The position numbers were made by a program, and so were the translations under genes. 64,000 bases of DNA from Cytophagales bacterium (GTDB taxonomy: Bacteria; Bacteroidota; Bacteroidia; Cytophagales; VRUD01): positions 1 to 64,000 of the forward strand of contig VRUD01000007.1 of NCBI GenBank assembly GCA_019456305.1, read 5' to 3'. Positions 8,001 to 17,428 of this stretch are shown piece by piece (within the stretch, counting starts at the first letter, position 1; every line of letters starts with the position of its first letter). The notes under the pieces were generated by a model, which saw nothing but the letters and a program-made list of their open reading frames with translations, made no database searches and was not told the DNA's origin.

Positions 8001-8876
8001 TTATGTTTGCTTATATGCTTTGATTGCCCATTTAAAAGTAAAAACCAGCAGACGTAGTGGATAAAAAAGAAGTAAAATAATTATGCTGATAATTTTGACG
8101 ATTTTAATTAAGTCATCTCTTGAAATTACTTTACTGGAAAAATTATTCCGTTCTTCTTCTAGTTTTTGTTTTATTATTTTAAGTTCTGTTATTTTTGTTT
8201 TACTGTTCAATTCAGCTTTGGTGAATGAGTATTGCTGAAATAAATTAACCAAGTCTGCTTTATTTTCAATCTTCAACTCTTCCAAGAGTGGCATAGGCAA
8301 TAAATAATATAAATTTTCCTTGTTTGTTAATAAGCAATTCCAAGCAGAAAGAATATCGTCATCAGTCTTAAAAAGTTCCTCCAACCCATTCCCTTGAAGA
8401 CCGGATTTCCGGACCCATTCTTCTATGGTGTAAAAATCTTCTATATCGACTAAATATTTACTCCATTTGTCGTCTGTAGTTATTTCTCGAATGCAGGCAA
8501 TGTAAGAGACTTTGTCTTTTGGGTTGGGCAGTTTACCATTAATAGATTGTTCATCTTCATATTTTTTTACTGCTTTATAAACCTTAAATTCTTTAGAAAG
8601 AAGATAAAGAGTATAATTTGAACCCCGATTTTCGTCCTCCTTTGTTTTTAAAAGAGTGATGAATGATTTTATTTTGGAAAACTTATTATCATAAGTACTT
8701 GAAAGATTTGAAATAATATTTTGTTGTGACTGAATATCTTTGTTTTTGTCGGCAATCATTTTTTCAATGATTAATGAATAGCACCAAAGTCCAAGAGTAA
8801 CTATAAGTATTAGTCCTAACACTCCAAATAGGATTAGAATTTCTCTTGCTAATTTTTTCTTAAATGGTTCTCTCAT
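8001..8876 (-). CDS. two-TM coiled-coil membrane protein, unknown
   Basis: The protein has 291 residues, with one hydrophobic helix at about 12-35 (EILILFGVLGLILIVTLGLW) and another at about 258-280 (IKIISIIILLLFYPLRLL). Between them lie about 220 mostly polar, Lys- and Glu-rich residues, including probable coiled coils just after the first and before the second helix. I recognise no family. With both helices crossing, the central domain would face one side of the inner membrane. It starts the three-gene operon with the PLD-like gene. A membrane anchor paired with a nuclease-like partner recalls defence operons, but nothing here proves it. Confidence 0.6.
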   Translation of the reverse strand: MREPFKKKLAREILILFGVLGLILIVTLGLWCYSLIIEKMIADKNKDIQSQQNIISNLSSTYDNKFSKIKSFITLLKTKEDENRGSNYTLYLLSKEFKVYKAVKKYEDEQSINGKLPNPKDKVSYIACIREITTDDKWSKYLVDIEDFYTIEEWVRKSGLQGNGLEELFKTDDDILSAWNCLLTNKENLYYLLPMPLLEELKIENKADLVNLFQQYSFTKAELNSKTKITELKIIKQKLEEERNNFSSKVISRDDLIKIVKIISIIILLLFYPLRLLVFTFKWAIKAYKQT

Positions 8877-8960
8877 TGTCCGTTTTTAAAATTACCGTTA
8901 ACTTCACGAATTTGTGTTATTTCCATAATTACTTGATTTTAATAGTCCCTAATTTAATGC

Positions 8961-9407
8961 TCAGCCTTTTTTTTGGTTGGGCTTTTTTTGTTTTATAATA
9001 TGTTTAATAAACTCTTTAGTGATCTTATTAGGATTTATATATTTTAAATCCTTCACTTTTTTAAAATCTCTATCATTATCTGCAATTAACGTTAAATCAT
9101 ATACAATTGCAGTTGCTGCAATAATTGCGTCTGCTAATTTTACTTTGGTTTGTTTACGAATTTTAATGGTTTTTAATATTATTTCTTCTGTGATATTTTT
9201 AATTTCAGAGCCTTCAATAAATGTTTCATAAACTTTTAAATCGTTTGGATCATCAGGGTTCCAACTCAATAATTCAATTCTGGAAATAACAGAAATGATA
9301 CTTTCATCATCTACAATCATATCCATAAATAAATCACCTTTATCAGTAAGGGTTTCATTCAAATACTTTATTACTGCTGAGGTATCTAATAAAAATCTCT
9401 CTCCCAT
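8961..9407 (-). CDS. PIN-domain toxin (VapC-like)
   Basis: The 148-residue protein begins with FLLDTSAVIKYLNE, has ISRIELLSW at about 42-50 and KLADAIIAATAIVYDLTLIADNDRDF at about 92-117. These carry the four acidic residues of PIN-domain ribonucleases (D8, E45, D95, D113 approximately). VapC-type toxins cut tRNA or rRNA. The antitoxin gene 9386-9631 overlaps its start by 22 bases. The final 20 residues are Lys-rich and look like an extension. Confidence 0.88.
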   Translation of the reverse strand: MGERFLLDTSAVIKYLNETLTDKGDLFMDMIVDDESIISVISRIELLSWNPDDPNDLKVYETFIEGSEIKNITEEIILKTIKIRKQTKVKLADAIIAATAIVYDLTLIADNDRDFKKVKDLKYINPNKITKEFIKHIIKQKKPNQKKG

Positions 9408-9631
9408 TCTTCTCTTAATGATTTTAATTTATCATCTATTTCTTTAGCGCTCATTTTACTTAATTTACCTTTCAATGAAGATAATTTTATCCGTTTTTCC
9501 TCAAAAACAGGGATGTTATTTTGATTTTGGATATCATTTTCCCGCATAGATTTTAAAGTCCTTTCAATGACTAAAATCTTTTTTGACATTGGTAATCTTT
9601 CAATTTCTTTTATAATTTCATGTGTTTTCAT
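9386..9631 (-). CDS. antitoxin partner of the PIN-domain toxin
   Basis: This 81-residue charged protein opens MKTHEIIKEIERLPMSKKILVIERTLKSM, the pattern of short helical antitoxins found ahead of PIN toxins in Bacteroidota and cyanobacteria, and ends with a Lys/Glu-rich tail that would wrap the toxin. Its 22-base overlap with the toxin gene supports the pairing. I cannot name a DNA-binding fold. Confidence 0.75.
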   Translation of the reverse strand: MKTHEIIKEIERLPMSKKILVIERTLKSMRENDIQNQNNIPVFEEKRIKLSSLKGKLSKMSAKEIDDKLKSLREEWERDFY

Positions 9632-9725
9632 AATTCAAAAATAAGAAAATTATCTAAATTACTTGACTTTTTAACGCTTTTTTCTCAATATCGTTTCATT
9701 TTCAAAAGATTTTTTCCCCACAACA

Positions 9726-11945
9726 TCAAATATCCCACACAAACGCCCCCTGATGCCTCACTGAAAAGCAGGGAATATCATAGGCTTTCGCTTCTTTTAG
9801 CAACTTTTTACCATAATACCATTTGTTAGAAGAATCGATGATGAGTTTTGTGAAAATAAAATGCTCCTGAAGTTTTCTCAGTGAAATATGTGCATTGTTT
9901 TGGAGCACAATAAAGTCAATATCTATTTTGTAGTAAGTGGGGGTCCGGCTCATGTTCGGGCTGCCACTCCCCAAATTGCCAGGAAATTCCATATCCTTAT
10001 TCAATAATAATATCTTATAACCATTCCAAACAATTAAATCCACAGCCCCCCTAAATCCCCCCAAAGGGGGGACTTTGCCACCCCCTTTGCCTCCTGTGGG
10101 GGATAGGGGATGGCCAGTTCTCCCCCCTTTGGGGGGAGTTAGAGGGGGGCTGGTGGGGCTTGGCGTAATATTCGTTTTTCTGATCCCTTTATTCCACCAA
10201 TGATGAAAAATATGAAATCTTAACTTTGATTTATCATTTAATAAAATTGAATCACAGATCAGCTCATTTTCAAAACCATCAATAAAGTCAATTGCCGAAT
10301 GATCATGAATATTATAGACAACAAAACGTTTTTGATTTTTTTGAATACTTAACTCAATGATCTGAAAAATGCTGAACAAAAATAAGAGTGAAAATAATAC
10401 TACCTGGAATTGAATTTTTTTAAAATAGATAAAAATTAAAAAAATTATAACGATCGCATAGATCAGCCATGATTCAAAAACCGAAATATCAATGCCCTTT
10501 ATAAGCGCAAATGGAAGTTTCTCTATGGTAAATATGAACTGGTTTAACAACCATATCAGCTTTTCAAGCAAAAAGCCAAAGCCCTTAGCCAGCAAAGGAA
10601 TAAATGAAGCGCCAATCGTTGTAAATCCTAAACATAAGATCAATAAAGCAGAAGGAATAACGACCAGGTTTGAGAAAAGAAAACAGGTAGGAAATTGATG
10701 AAAATACAATAAAGCAATAGGAAAGGTAGCAACCTGGGCTGCAATGGAAACACAGGTAATTGCCCAGATCTGATCGCCAACCCAATTGTATATTTCAACG
10801 AGGCCGTATAGCTTTGGCTGTAAATATACAATCCCAAAAACAGCCATATAGGAAAGCTGGAATCCAACTTCCATGATTAAATAAGGATTAAAGCATAGCA
10901 GGCAAAAAGCCGAGACCGCGAGTATATTATAGATATTGGTTTGCCTGCCAAAAGCCCTCGCAACAATAATGAACGAAAACATTGTAACTGCTCTCAACAC
11001 CGAAGGTGAGAGTGCTGTAACAAAAGCATAAAACCACAATACAACCAATAGAATAAAAGCCAGTATTATTTCTCCATACTTGATCTTTCTAAGTCTTCCG
11101 AGGATAAGCATTAAAAATTGAAAAACGATGCCAACGTGCAGTCCTGATACGGCTAGAACGTGCATAGCTCCGGCATTGGAATATGCTTCTTTTATTTCAT
11201 TATCAAGACTGCTTCTTATTCCCAGAATTAAAGCTGAGGCAATTTTATATTCCCTTGATGAATGGATGTATTTACGGAGTATTTTATCGCAGTAGTTCCT
11301 TACCGCTGTGGCCTTTTCTTTTATAACATTAATGGGTTGATAACCACAGACCAGGTAATTTCCGTTCCTTACAAAATGTTGATGGTAAATGTTGTGGAAT
11401 CTTAAATATCTTTTGTAATCAAATTCATTAGGGTTTGAAGGTGGAGTGATAAGGTTGGGTGAACCTTTTATGATTAACCTGTCGCCATATTTCAGCATTT
11501 TGGTAGTCGAATCCTTAGCAAAATATATGAGAATGCGGCCGGAAGCTGTTCCCCACCCATTTTCATTTTTAATTTCAGAAATTAAAAGCTCTGCTTTATA
11601 GCTTTTAGCTTTTTCAGTTAATTCTGAAACAATGAGTCCTTTATAATAATAGATTTCTCCATTGAAATTTAGAATATGATTAGCATCATTAGAATTTGTT
11701 TTTTGTTTTGTTAACAGGATGCCAAATAAGAAAACCGAAATTAAGGCAATGATTCCAAATACCGGCTTAAAATATACAATACGTTCTTTAGGAATAGTGA
11801 AATAGAGGAGGGCATAAGCTGAGATAAAACAAGCGAATAGCTCAAAATAGTGATCAAACTCAAGACCGGTGTAGATATAAAAAAGGATGCCGGCTATGAA
11901 GAAAACGGTGATTCTGAGGAATGAATAAGGCGTCCATTTGATCAT
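9726..11945 (-). CDS. comEC: ComEC/Rec2 family DNA-uptake channel with in-frame repeats
   Basis: ComEC forms the inner-membrane channel for single-stranded DNA in natural transformation. The 739-residue protein has an N-terminal membrane pair and DUF4131-like OB region, then the Competence domain with ASALILGIRSSLDNEIKEAYSNAGAMHVLAVSGLHVGIVF (about 233-272) and many helices to about residue 530. The metallo-beta-lactamase domain is absent, as is usual for short Bacteroidota forms. At 10043-10152 a repeat is read through in frame and gives a low-complexity stretch starting SPPLTPPKGGRTG (about residues 600-635). A second odd insertion, GSGSPNMSRTPT, follows near 9945-9985. Both lie in the C-terminal soluble part, so the channel may remain functional. 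Confidence 0.88.
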   Translation of the reverse strand: MIKWTPYSFLRITVFFIAGILFYIYTGLEFDHYFELFACFISAYALLYFTIPKERIVYFKPVFGIIALISVFLFGILLTKQKTNSNDANHILNFNGEIYYYKGLIVSELTEKAKSYKAELLISEIKNENGWGTASGRILIYFAKDSTTKMLKYGDRLIIKGSPNLITPPSNPNEFDYKRYLRFHNIYHQHFVRNGNYLVCGYQPINVIKEKATAVRNYCDKILRKYIHSSREYKIASALILGIRSSLDNEIKEAYSNAGAMHVLAVSGLHVGIVFQFLMLILGRLRKIKYGEIILAFILLVVLWFYAFVTALSPSVLRAVTMFSFIIVARAFGRQTNIYNILAVSAFCLLCFNPYLIMEVGFQLSYMAVFGIVYLQPKLYGLVEIYNWVGDQIWAITCVSIAAQVATFPIALLYFHQFPTCFLFSNLVVIPSALLILCLGFTTIGASFIPLLAKGFGFLLEKLIWLLNQFIFTIEKLPFALIKGIDISVFESWLIYAIVIIFLIFIYFKKIQFQVVLFSLLFLFSIFQIIELSIQKNQKRFVVYNIHDHSAIDFIDGFENELICDSILLNDKSKLRFHIFHHWWNKGIRKTNITPSPTSPPLTPPKGGRTGHPLSPTGGKGGGKVPPLGGFRGAVDLIVWNGYKILLLNKDMEFPGNLGSGSPNMSRTPTYYKIDIDFIVLQNNAHISLRKLQEHFIFTKLIIDSSNKWYYGKKLLKEAKAYDIPCFSVRHQGAFVWDI
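10043..10152. repeat. CAGCCCCCCTAAATCCCCC-type palindromic repeat inside comEC
   Basis: The left half (CAGCCCCCCTAAA, then CCCCAAAGGGGGG) and the right half (CCCCCTTTGGGGGGAGTTAG, then GGGGGGCTG) are inverted relatives. The same family occurs inside the M14 carboxypeptidase gene at 38403-38517, inside the cupin-methyltransferase gene at 30174-30238, and as a short intergenic relative near 28006-28035. Confidence 0.9.
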
Positions 11946-11988
11946 CTATAAAAAAGTCTTCTAATAAAAAAAATTTCAATACTGGTAA

Positions 11989-12438
11989 CTACCTATTGTT
12001 TTTTTTCAAACTCATCTTATAATGCATAATAGCACATTCATCAAACATTTTACCACTTTTCATAAATCCAAACTTTAAGTAGAGCGGTAAGGCATCAAGC
12101 TGTGAATGCAGATAAACCTGTTTATTTTTATTATTTTTATCTGAATGAATATCATTCAAAACCGCTTTAACTAATTTTGAACCAATTCCATTTCCTCTGT
12201 ATTGCGATAAAACTGCAAATCTTTCCATCTTAATACCTTCGTCTGTATAGCGCCAACGTGCAGTGCCGCAGGGAATCTTATCAATAGTGGCTAAAAAATG
12301 ATGGGAAGAATCTTCAAATTCGTCCAGTTCTTCATCGGAGGGTACAAGCTGTTCTTCCACGAAAACTTCTTTTCTGATAATGAATGCAGTTTCCATATCT
12401 TCCTTTTTGTATATTTTGAAAACATTGATGGACTTCAT
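11989..12438 (-). CDS. GNAT family N-acetyltransferase
   Basis: A 149-residue single-domain acetyltransferase. It has IRKEVFVEEQLVPSDEELDEFE (about 21-42), an entry seen in the ElaA/YjdJ-like GNAT group, and the acetyl-CoA site MERFAVLSQYRGNGIGSKLV (about 71-90; consensus V...RGxGxG/A). The substrate is unknown. It lies 36 bases downstream of fabD on the same strand and may be co-transcribed. Confidence 0.88.
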   Translation of the reverse strand: MKSINVFKIYKKEDMETAFIIRKEVFVEEQLVPSDEELDEFEDSSHHFLATIDKIPCGTARWRYTDEGIKMERFAVLSQYRGNGIGSKLVKAVLNDIHSDKNNKNKQVYLHSQLDALPLYLKFGFMKSGKMFDECAIMHYKMSLKKNNR

Positions 12439-12473
12439 TTTAGGCGCTTATAAATTTATTTTGCAAAAACTTT

Positions 12474-13346
12474 TTATACACAAGAAACTACGGCTTCTCT
12501 ATTGATTTTTCTTACCAATCCCTGCAAAACTTTACCAGGCCCGCATTCAATAAATTCTGTAGCCCCATCTTTGATCATATTCTCAATAGACTGCGACCAC
12601 TTTACAGGTGATGTCAATTGTGCGGATATATTATATTTGATTGCTTCAGTATTATTTGAAGCCAGGCCATTTACATTCTGATAGATCGGGCAGAAGGGAA
12701 TTTTAAAATCAGTGTTGCGGATGGCAGCTTCAAGCTCGACTCTTGCCGGTTCCATCAAAGGTGAATGAAACGCTCCACCTACAGGCAATTCAACAGCTCT
12801 TTTAGCGCCTGCTTTTTTTAATTCTTCACAAGCATCCTTCACACCCTTGATCGTTCCGGATATTACAACCTGGCCCGGGCAATTATAATTGGCAGGTACT
12901 ACTACTTCATCAAACTGGTGACATATATCTCCCACTTTTTTATTTTCCAGGCCAAGTATAGCTGCCATAGTTGATGGGTTTGCCTCACAGGTTTTTTGCA
13001 TAGCTAAAGCCCTTTTTAACACCAATCCTAATCCATCTTCAAACGTTAATACACCATTAGACACTAAGGCTGAAAACTCACCAAGAGAGTGCCCTGCTAC
13101 CATATCCGGTTTAAATGCTAATGAAGTTGAGGCAAGCACAACTGAATGTATAAAAATGGCAGGCTGTGTTACTTTAGTTTGTTTTAACTCTTCATCTGTA
13201 CCGGAGAACATTGTATCTGAAATATTAAATCCCAGTATATCATTTGCTGCCTGGAACATTTTCCGGGCTTCTTCAGACCTGTCGTACAGATCTTTACCCA
13301 TACCAACATATTGAGAGCCCTGACCAGGGAAGATATATGCTTTCAT
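12474..13346 (-). CDS. fabD: malonyl-CoA:ACP transacylase
   Basis: FabD loads malonyl groups onto acyl carrier protein to start fatty-acid elongation. The 290 residues match the family. Motifs: PGQGSQYVGMGKDL at the N-terminus, nucleophile elbow GHSLGEFSALV with the catalytic Ser near residue 87, the AAILGL oxyanion region, and GGAFHSPLM with the partner His near 194. The gene is monocistronic or heads a pair with the GNAT gene. Upstream (13347-13495) are only short hairpins (for example CCCCGATGCAATCGGGG). Confidence 0.96.
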   Translation of the reverse strand: MKAYIFPGQGSQYVGMGKDLYDRSEEARKMFQAANDILGFNISDTMFSGTDEELKQTKVTQPAIFIHSVVLASTSLAFKPDMVAGHSLGEFSALVSNGVLTFEDGLGLVLKRALAMQKTCEANPSTMAAILGLENKKVGDICHQFDEVVVPANYNCPGQVVISGTIKGVKDACEELKKAGAKRAVELPVGGAFHSPLMEPARVELEAAIRNTDFKIPFCPIYQNVNGLASNNTEAIKYNISAQLTSPVKWSQSIENMIKDGATEFIECGPGKVLQGLVRKINREAVVSCV

Positions 13347-13495
13347 AATTTATATTTAGTGTATCGCCTGCCCCGATGCAATCGGGGGAATTTTGATATT
13401 TTTAATAGAATTTATTCCTACATTTTCAGCCAAAGGCTGATCACCCGTTAGGGTGAAATAATCACCTTCTGGTCATTCCGGCTTTGTCGGGACAT

Positions 13496-16165
13496 CTACC
13501 TCAAAATCTGCACCCAACCTTTAAAAGTCACATTTTCATCAATGCACCTGTATTCAACTTCGGCATGGTAATAATAAACGCCATCAGGCAATGCTCTTTT
13601 ATTGTTAGCTCTTCCATCCCACTCAATATCTACATCACCAGTTGAGACATTAAAAACTTTATAGAAAACTCTTTTCCCCCATCTGTTGTAAATATCCAAT
13701 TTTACAGAATTTATTTCCTTTGGAACTGGTTTTTTAGGTGAAAATATTTCATTTAATTTATTTTTATCATTATTGGGTGTAAAAATGTTTGGAAAACACA
13801 AACAATTATAGGTACAAACTTTGTTGCTGAACTCACTTTCATTACCATATATATCAATAGCGGTTACAACGTAACATCTTGCAATAGAAATATCTGAAAA
13901 AGACGTATCATTTTTTGTGCTATCTATATTCTTAAATACACCATCGCAAGATTGATAAACTTTATAAGTTGAAATATTATTTTCACATTCAAGATTATTA
14001 TCTTTCCAAAAAATTTCATTATTGGGTGGAATAAAAGCATCTATATGTTTACAAATTAAATCACAATCAGGCTGACTGATATACAATATGGGAGACAGGG
14101 GCGGATTGGTGTCTCTGGGAATCTCAAAAGTAATTTGAGAAGCATTAATTAAAGGATCGGGCAATAAAGGCATGCCATACGTACCATTGGTTTTTATATA
14201 ATACCAGGCTGAGTCTCCATTGATCAAACCTGAATCTATATAACTACCAACATCCTCTGTTACCAAGACGCTATCAACTAATTGAAAAGTACCAATCATT
14301 TTGTATATGTAATGATACCGCTCAATATTTGACCAGGGCACATTTGCCTTCCAGGAAAGTTGTACTTTTCTGCAAGCCGGTACAGTATTGAGCCACACAC
14401 TGGATGCTGAGTCTGACACTCCTTTAAAGGTAGTGTCTTTATAATAAAATTCAACCTTATAATTATATGCACTGTCTTGGGTATTCAGGCCGCTATCTAA
14501 GAAAGAAGTATCTGTAATAGCGCCTGCAGTGTCAATTAAAGTATAAATTAAAGTATAATCACTCCCATATTGTCCTTTGGCCCTATAAAGTTTGTAGTGA
14601 TAGGGAGGTGGATATATTGTATCTGCTATTTCTAAAGGTTTAACCCATTTTACTTCTATCTCACCATTACTCAAATCGGTATTTATTACTGAAACATTGG
14701 TGATTACCGGAACATCAAGCACTAAATGCTGGCATATTGTATCAGCACAGCTTATACCCCCGCCCGGTTTGGGAAACTCTGCCGCTATCAAATAGCAATA
14801 ATTTGGACCTTTTTTTAAGCCAATTCCATTATCGTCATCTACAAAAGTAGTATCATATATAGCTACTTCAGCGATCTTTTGATAACCCGGGTCCGGCACG
14901 TTGATTTCACAGCAACTATCAGGATCGAAGTCATAATTACCTGTTCTCCTCCATATTCCCATTTTTTGAGCATTGTTACAGGGATAAAAGTCCCAGCTTA
15001 AAGTGATTGATTTATTATTTGCAATAGCGCTTAACCCCGTGGGTGCAGGCGCTTTAACAGTGATAAACCAGTTGCGTATATCTACCAGCTTACATACACT
15101 CACGTCCTCTGCCTTAAAAGTAACCTGATAAGGCTGATCTCTTACGTGGCCACAACTGGTTTGCCAGGTAAAAGATCCACTTGCAGGAGTAAAAATAGCC
15201 GGAGAAGATGACAAATTAAATATACCACTATATCCGTATAACTGTATGATATCCCCATCTATGTCTGTTGCTTTGATCGTGTCATTAATGATGTCTCCGG
15301 CAATCACGCATATATCTTTAGGTATTTCAAGCATTGGTCTGTTATTGGTACATTCTTCTACAAAAATTTGCATATCTCTGATCGTAGAGCTTAATTTGAG
15401 CCCATTACGCCATTCTTCAATATAGAATGCAATATTATATTCCCCCGTTTTACAAGGTGTATCCCAAACAATGTCGCCTGTCACCGGGTCTAAAGTGAAT
15501 GTAGCCGTGCCTGCTGATGGGCAATCAGGTAGTAAAAAAAAACCGGGATCCGCAGGATCTTTATAGTTGTTTACATAGACATCTTTAGCTTTGCGGGGTA
15601 TGGTAAGCCTGTAAGATAAGCTATCTCCGTCAGGGTCCCATGCTCCGGGATTATGGATAAATAGCTGCCCTGATGCTGCGATATCAATAGGTGGCACCAA
15701 CAATTGTGGAGTGCTGTTTGAGCCAACCTGGGTATTTATTGTAGTTGAAATATAAAATGCAGTATTATAAGAGTCATCCATATTCCTAACGCCTCCATTT
15801 CTGTTTTCAGCCCAAAAGCTCACATCGTAACTTCCGGGACCTGGGAAAATATGTGTAAAGATATATATATTTTGTTGCGTGTTATTACCAAGGTTTAACG
15901 GAAAAGGCTCAAAGGCTTTTTCTTCCTGCTCTTCAGGAGACCCATAACCAAATTTTAATATTGCGGTAGGTTGATCGGTCAGACCTCCGGTATTTATATA
16001 TAAAGTTAAAGTAAATTTATAGGTTAGTGATGAAATTCTCTCAGCAGTAATTTCGCCTGCTCTTAGATGTGATGCTATGACGTCTTTTACGCTTAATACA
16101 ATGAGTAAAAGCACAAATAAGATTTTAAAATTTCTTCTATAATTGTACATAAATGATGCAGACAC
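13496..16165 (-). CDS. large secreted protein with T9SS type B (gliding-associated) C-terminal domain
   Basis: The protein has 889 residues. An N-terminal hydrophobic segment (about 10-30) ends in VIASHLRAGEIT; the SHLRAGEI opening is typical of Bacteroidota surface proteins with cadherin- or PKD-like repeats. The middle holds several Ig/fibronectin-type modules (for example PAPTGLSAIANNKSITLSWD near 365). The last 90 residues are a type B sorting domain: CFPNIFTPNNDKNK, then IYNRWGKRVF, WDGRANNKRALPDGVYYY and GWVQILR. This domain directs T9SS export and attachment. Function is probably adhesin-like or structural; no enzyme motif is seen. It is transcribed away from sdhC. Confidence 0.85.
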   Translation of the reverse strand: MSASFMYNYRRNFKILFVLLLIVLSVKDVIASHLRAGEITAERISSLTYKFTLTLYINTGGLTDQPTAILKFGYGSPEEQEEKAFEPFPLNLGNNTQQNIYIFTHIFPGPGSYDVSFWAENRNGGVRNMDDSYNTAFYISTTINTQVGSNSTPQLLVPPIDIAASGQLFIHNPGAWDPDGDSLSYRLTIPRKAKDVYVNNYKDPADPGFFLLPDCPSAGTATFTLDPVTGDIVWDTPCKTGEYNIAFYIEEWRNGLKLSSTIRDMQIFVEECTNNRPMLEIPKDICVIAGDIINDTIKATDIDGDIIQLYGYSGIFNLSSSPAIFTPASGSFTWQTSCGHVRDQPYQVTFKAEDVSVCKLVDIRNWFITVKAPAPTGLSAIANNKSITLSWDFYPCNNAQKMGIWRRTGNYDFDPDSCCEINVPDPGYQKIAEVAIYDTTFVDDDNGIGLKKGPNYCYLIAAEFPKPGGGISCADTICQHLVLDVPVITNVSVINTDLSNGEIEVKWVKPLEIADTIYPPPYHYKLYRAKGQYGSDYTLIYTLIDTAGAITDTSFLDSGLNTQDSAYNYKVEFYYKDTTFKGVSDSASSVWLNTVPACRKVQLSWKANVPWSNIERYHYIYKMIGTFQLVDSVLVTEDVGSYIDSGLINGDSAWYYIKTNGTYGMPLLPDPLINASQITFEIPRDTNPPLSPILYISQPDCDLICKHIDAFIPPNNEIFWKDNNLECENNISTYKVYQSCDGVFKNIDSTKNDTSFSDISIARCYVVTAIDIYGNESEFSNKVCTYNCLCFPNIFTPNNDKNKLNEIFSPKKPVPKEINSVKLDIYNRWGKRVFYKVFNVSTGDVDIEWDGRANNKRALPDGVYYYHAEVEYRCIDENVTFKGWVQILR

Positions 16166-16299
16166 TAATTAAACTTATTACTTTGGTTGTAAAACTACAA
16201 AAAAAAAGTATTATTGCATAAAATATAACCCTATATGTTTTTTGTTCTTTTATATAAAGTTCATAATTTTATGACCAAAAATAAGCATAAATTATAATT

Positions 16300-17163
16300 A
16301 TGGAAGCTACAACATTAAATAAAAAAACCACATCTTTGGCAATCAACAGGATAGGTTTCATCCGCACATATAGAACTGATAAATGGTGGATTGAACCATT
16401 TTTGGTGCTTTCGGGATTGACCTCTTTTATTATTTACTCAACCTGGGCGGCATGGCAGGGTAAATATTACTGGTGGAGCGGTGGGCATGAAGGTTTTGGA
16501 GGTTACCTTTCACCCTTTTACTCCCCACCCTTGTTTATCAAAGAGGGTGTTGAAGGGGTAGCGCCTCTGTGGCATGCCTGGTTCGGAGCGTGGCCTGAGT
16601 GGCTTTTTGACTTTGATTTTTTGCCTGCTTCACCTGCCTGGCTGATCCTTCTATTTCCGCTTTCTTTCCGGTTTACCTGTTATTATTACCGGAAGGCATA
16701 TTACCGGGCTTTTGCCGGATCACCCCCTGCCTGTGCTGTGGGAGCCATACCTCAAAAACCATACAAAGGAGAGACGGGATTGATGACTTTTCAAAATTTG
16801 CATCGTTATGCACTCATCTTTGGCATTATTTTCATATTCCTGCTTTCTTATGATGCCATTCTGGCTTTCTTTAATGACGGTAAATTCGGTGTAGGTGTAG
16901 GCAGCATCGTGCTGCTGATCAATCCTATTCTACTTGGCAGTTATACCTTTGGATGCCATTCGTTCAGACATTTGATTGGTGGAGGAACTGATTGCTTATC
17001 GTGCAATAAACTAAGGTATCACACATGGCGTAAAGTTAGTTTTTTAAATGAACGTCATATGCTGTTTGCATGGGTGAGCTTATTCTGGGTTGGATTTGCT
17101 GATGTTTATGTGAGATTAGTGTCTATGGGGGTGATAACCGATTTGAATACGTGGGGGATTTGA
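16300..17163 (+). CDS. sdhC: succinate dehydrogenase membrane anchor subunit (SdhC-like)
   Basis: A 287-residue protein with about five or six membrane helices: FLVLSGLTSFIIYSTWAAW (about 33-51), AWLILLFPLSFRFTCYYYR, YALIFGIIFIFLLSYDAIL, VGSIVLLINPILLGSYTF and MLFAWVSLFWVGFADVYV. Family marks include YRAFAGSPPACAVG (about 137-150), CHSFRHLIGG and the haem-ligand-type His residues in LHRY and CHSFRH. It anchors the flavoprotein and iron-sulfur subunits (sdhA, sdhB) and passes electrons to quinone. Residues 71-85 (SPPLFIKEGVEGVA) are repeat-derived and in frame, in the loop after the first helix. The flavoprotein gene is 2.4 kb downstream rather than adjacent because of inserted cargo. Confidence 0.85.
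   Translation: MEATTLNKKTTSLAINRIGFIRTYRTDKWWIEPFLVLSGLTSFIIYSTWAAWQGKYYWWSGGHEGFGGYLSPFYSPPLFIKEGVEGVAPLWHAWFGAWPEWLFDFDFLPASPAWLILLFPLSFRFTCYYYRKAYYRAFAGSPPACAVGAIPQKPYKGETGLMTFQNLHRYALIFGIIFIFLLSYDAILAFFNDGKFGVGVGSIVLLINPILLGSYTFGCHSFRHLIGGGTDCLSCNKLRYHTWRKVSFLNERHMLFAWVSLFWVGFADVYVRLVSMGVITDLNTWGI
16512..16560. repeat. in-frame repeat in sdhC
   Basis: CTCCCCACCCTTG and the following TCAAAGAGGGTGTTGAAGGGG are imperfectly inverted and encode SPPLFIKEGVEG. The boundaries are estimated from where the text stops resembling a membrane-protein loop. Confidence 0.6.
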
Positions 17164-17203
17164 TAATTGAAAATTAAACTAAATTTATTGTTAAAAAAAT
17201 ATT

Positions 17204-17428
17204 ATGAATTTACAAACAAAAGAAATACTGAATAAAGCATTAGTGCTTGAAGAGAAAGAAAGAGCATGGTTAGCTCATTATCTTATTGATAGTCTGGAAG
17301 AAATAAAAGATGGAAATGCAGAAGAAGAATGGTTAAGATTGGCTAATAAAAGACTAAACGAAATCGAAGATGGGAAAGTAAAACCTGTAGAGTGGAAAGA
17401 AATAAGGAATAAGATAACAAAACATTAA
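17204..17428 (+). CDS. addiction-module antitoxin (orphan)
   Basis: This 74-residue protein has the Unstab_antitox pattern: KALVLEEKERAWLAHYLIDSLEE (about 11-33), followed by EEEWLRLANKRLNEIEDGKVKPVEWKEI. Such antitoxins neutralise ParE/RelE-type toxins. Its partner is missing except for the last 20 or so codons directly downstream (17418-17498), so this is the surviving half of a broken module within the sdh operon. Confidence 0.85.
   Translation: MNLQTKEILNKALVLEEKERAWLAHYLIDSLEEIKDGNAEEEWLRLANKRLNEIEDGKVKPVEWKEIRNKITKH

Noticed and set aside
10585-10867. Two hydrophobic minus-strand frames within comEC
   Set aside because: They are out-of-frame readings of the comEC membrane segments; the comEC frame has the Competence-domain motifs.
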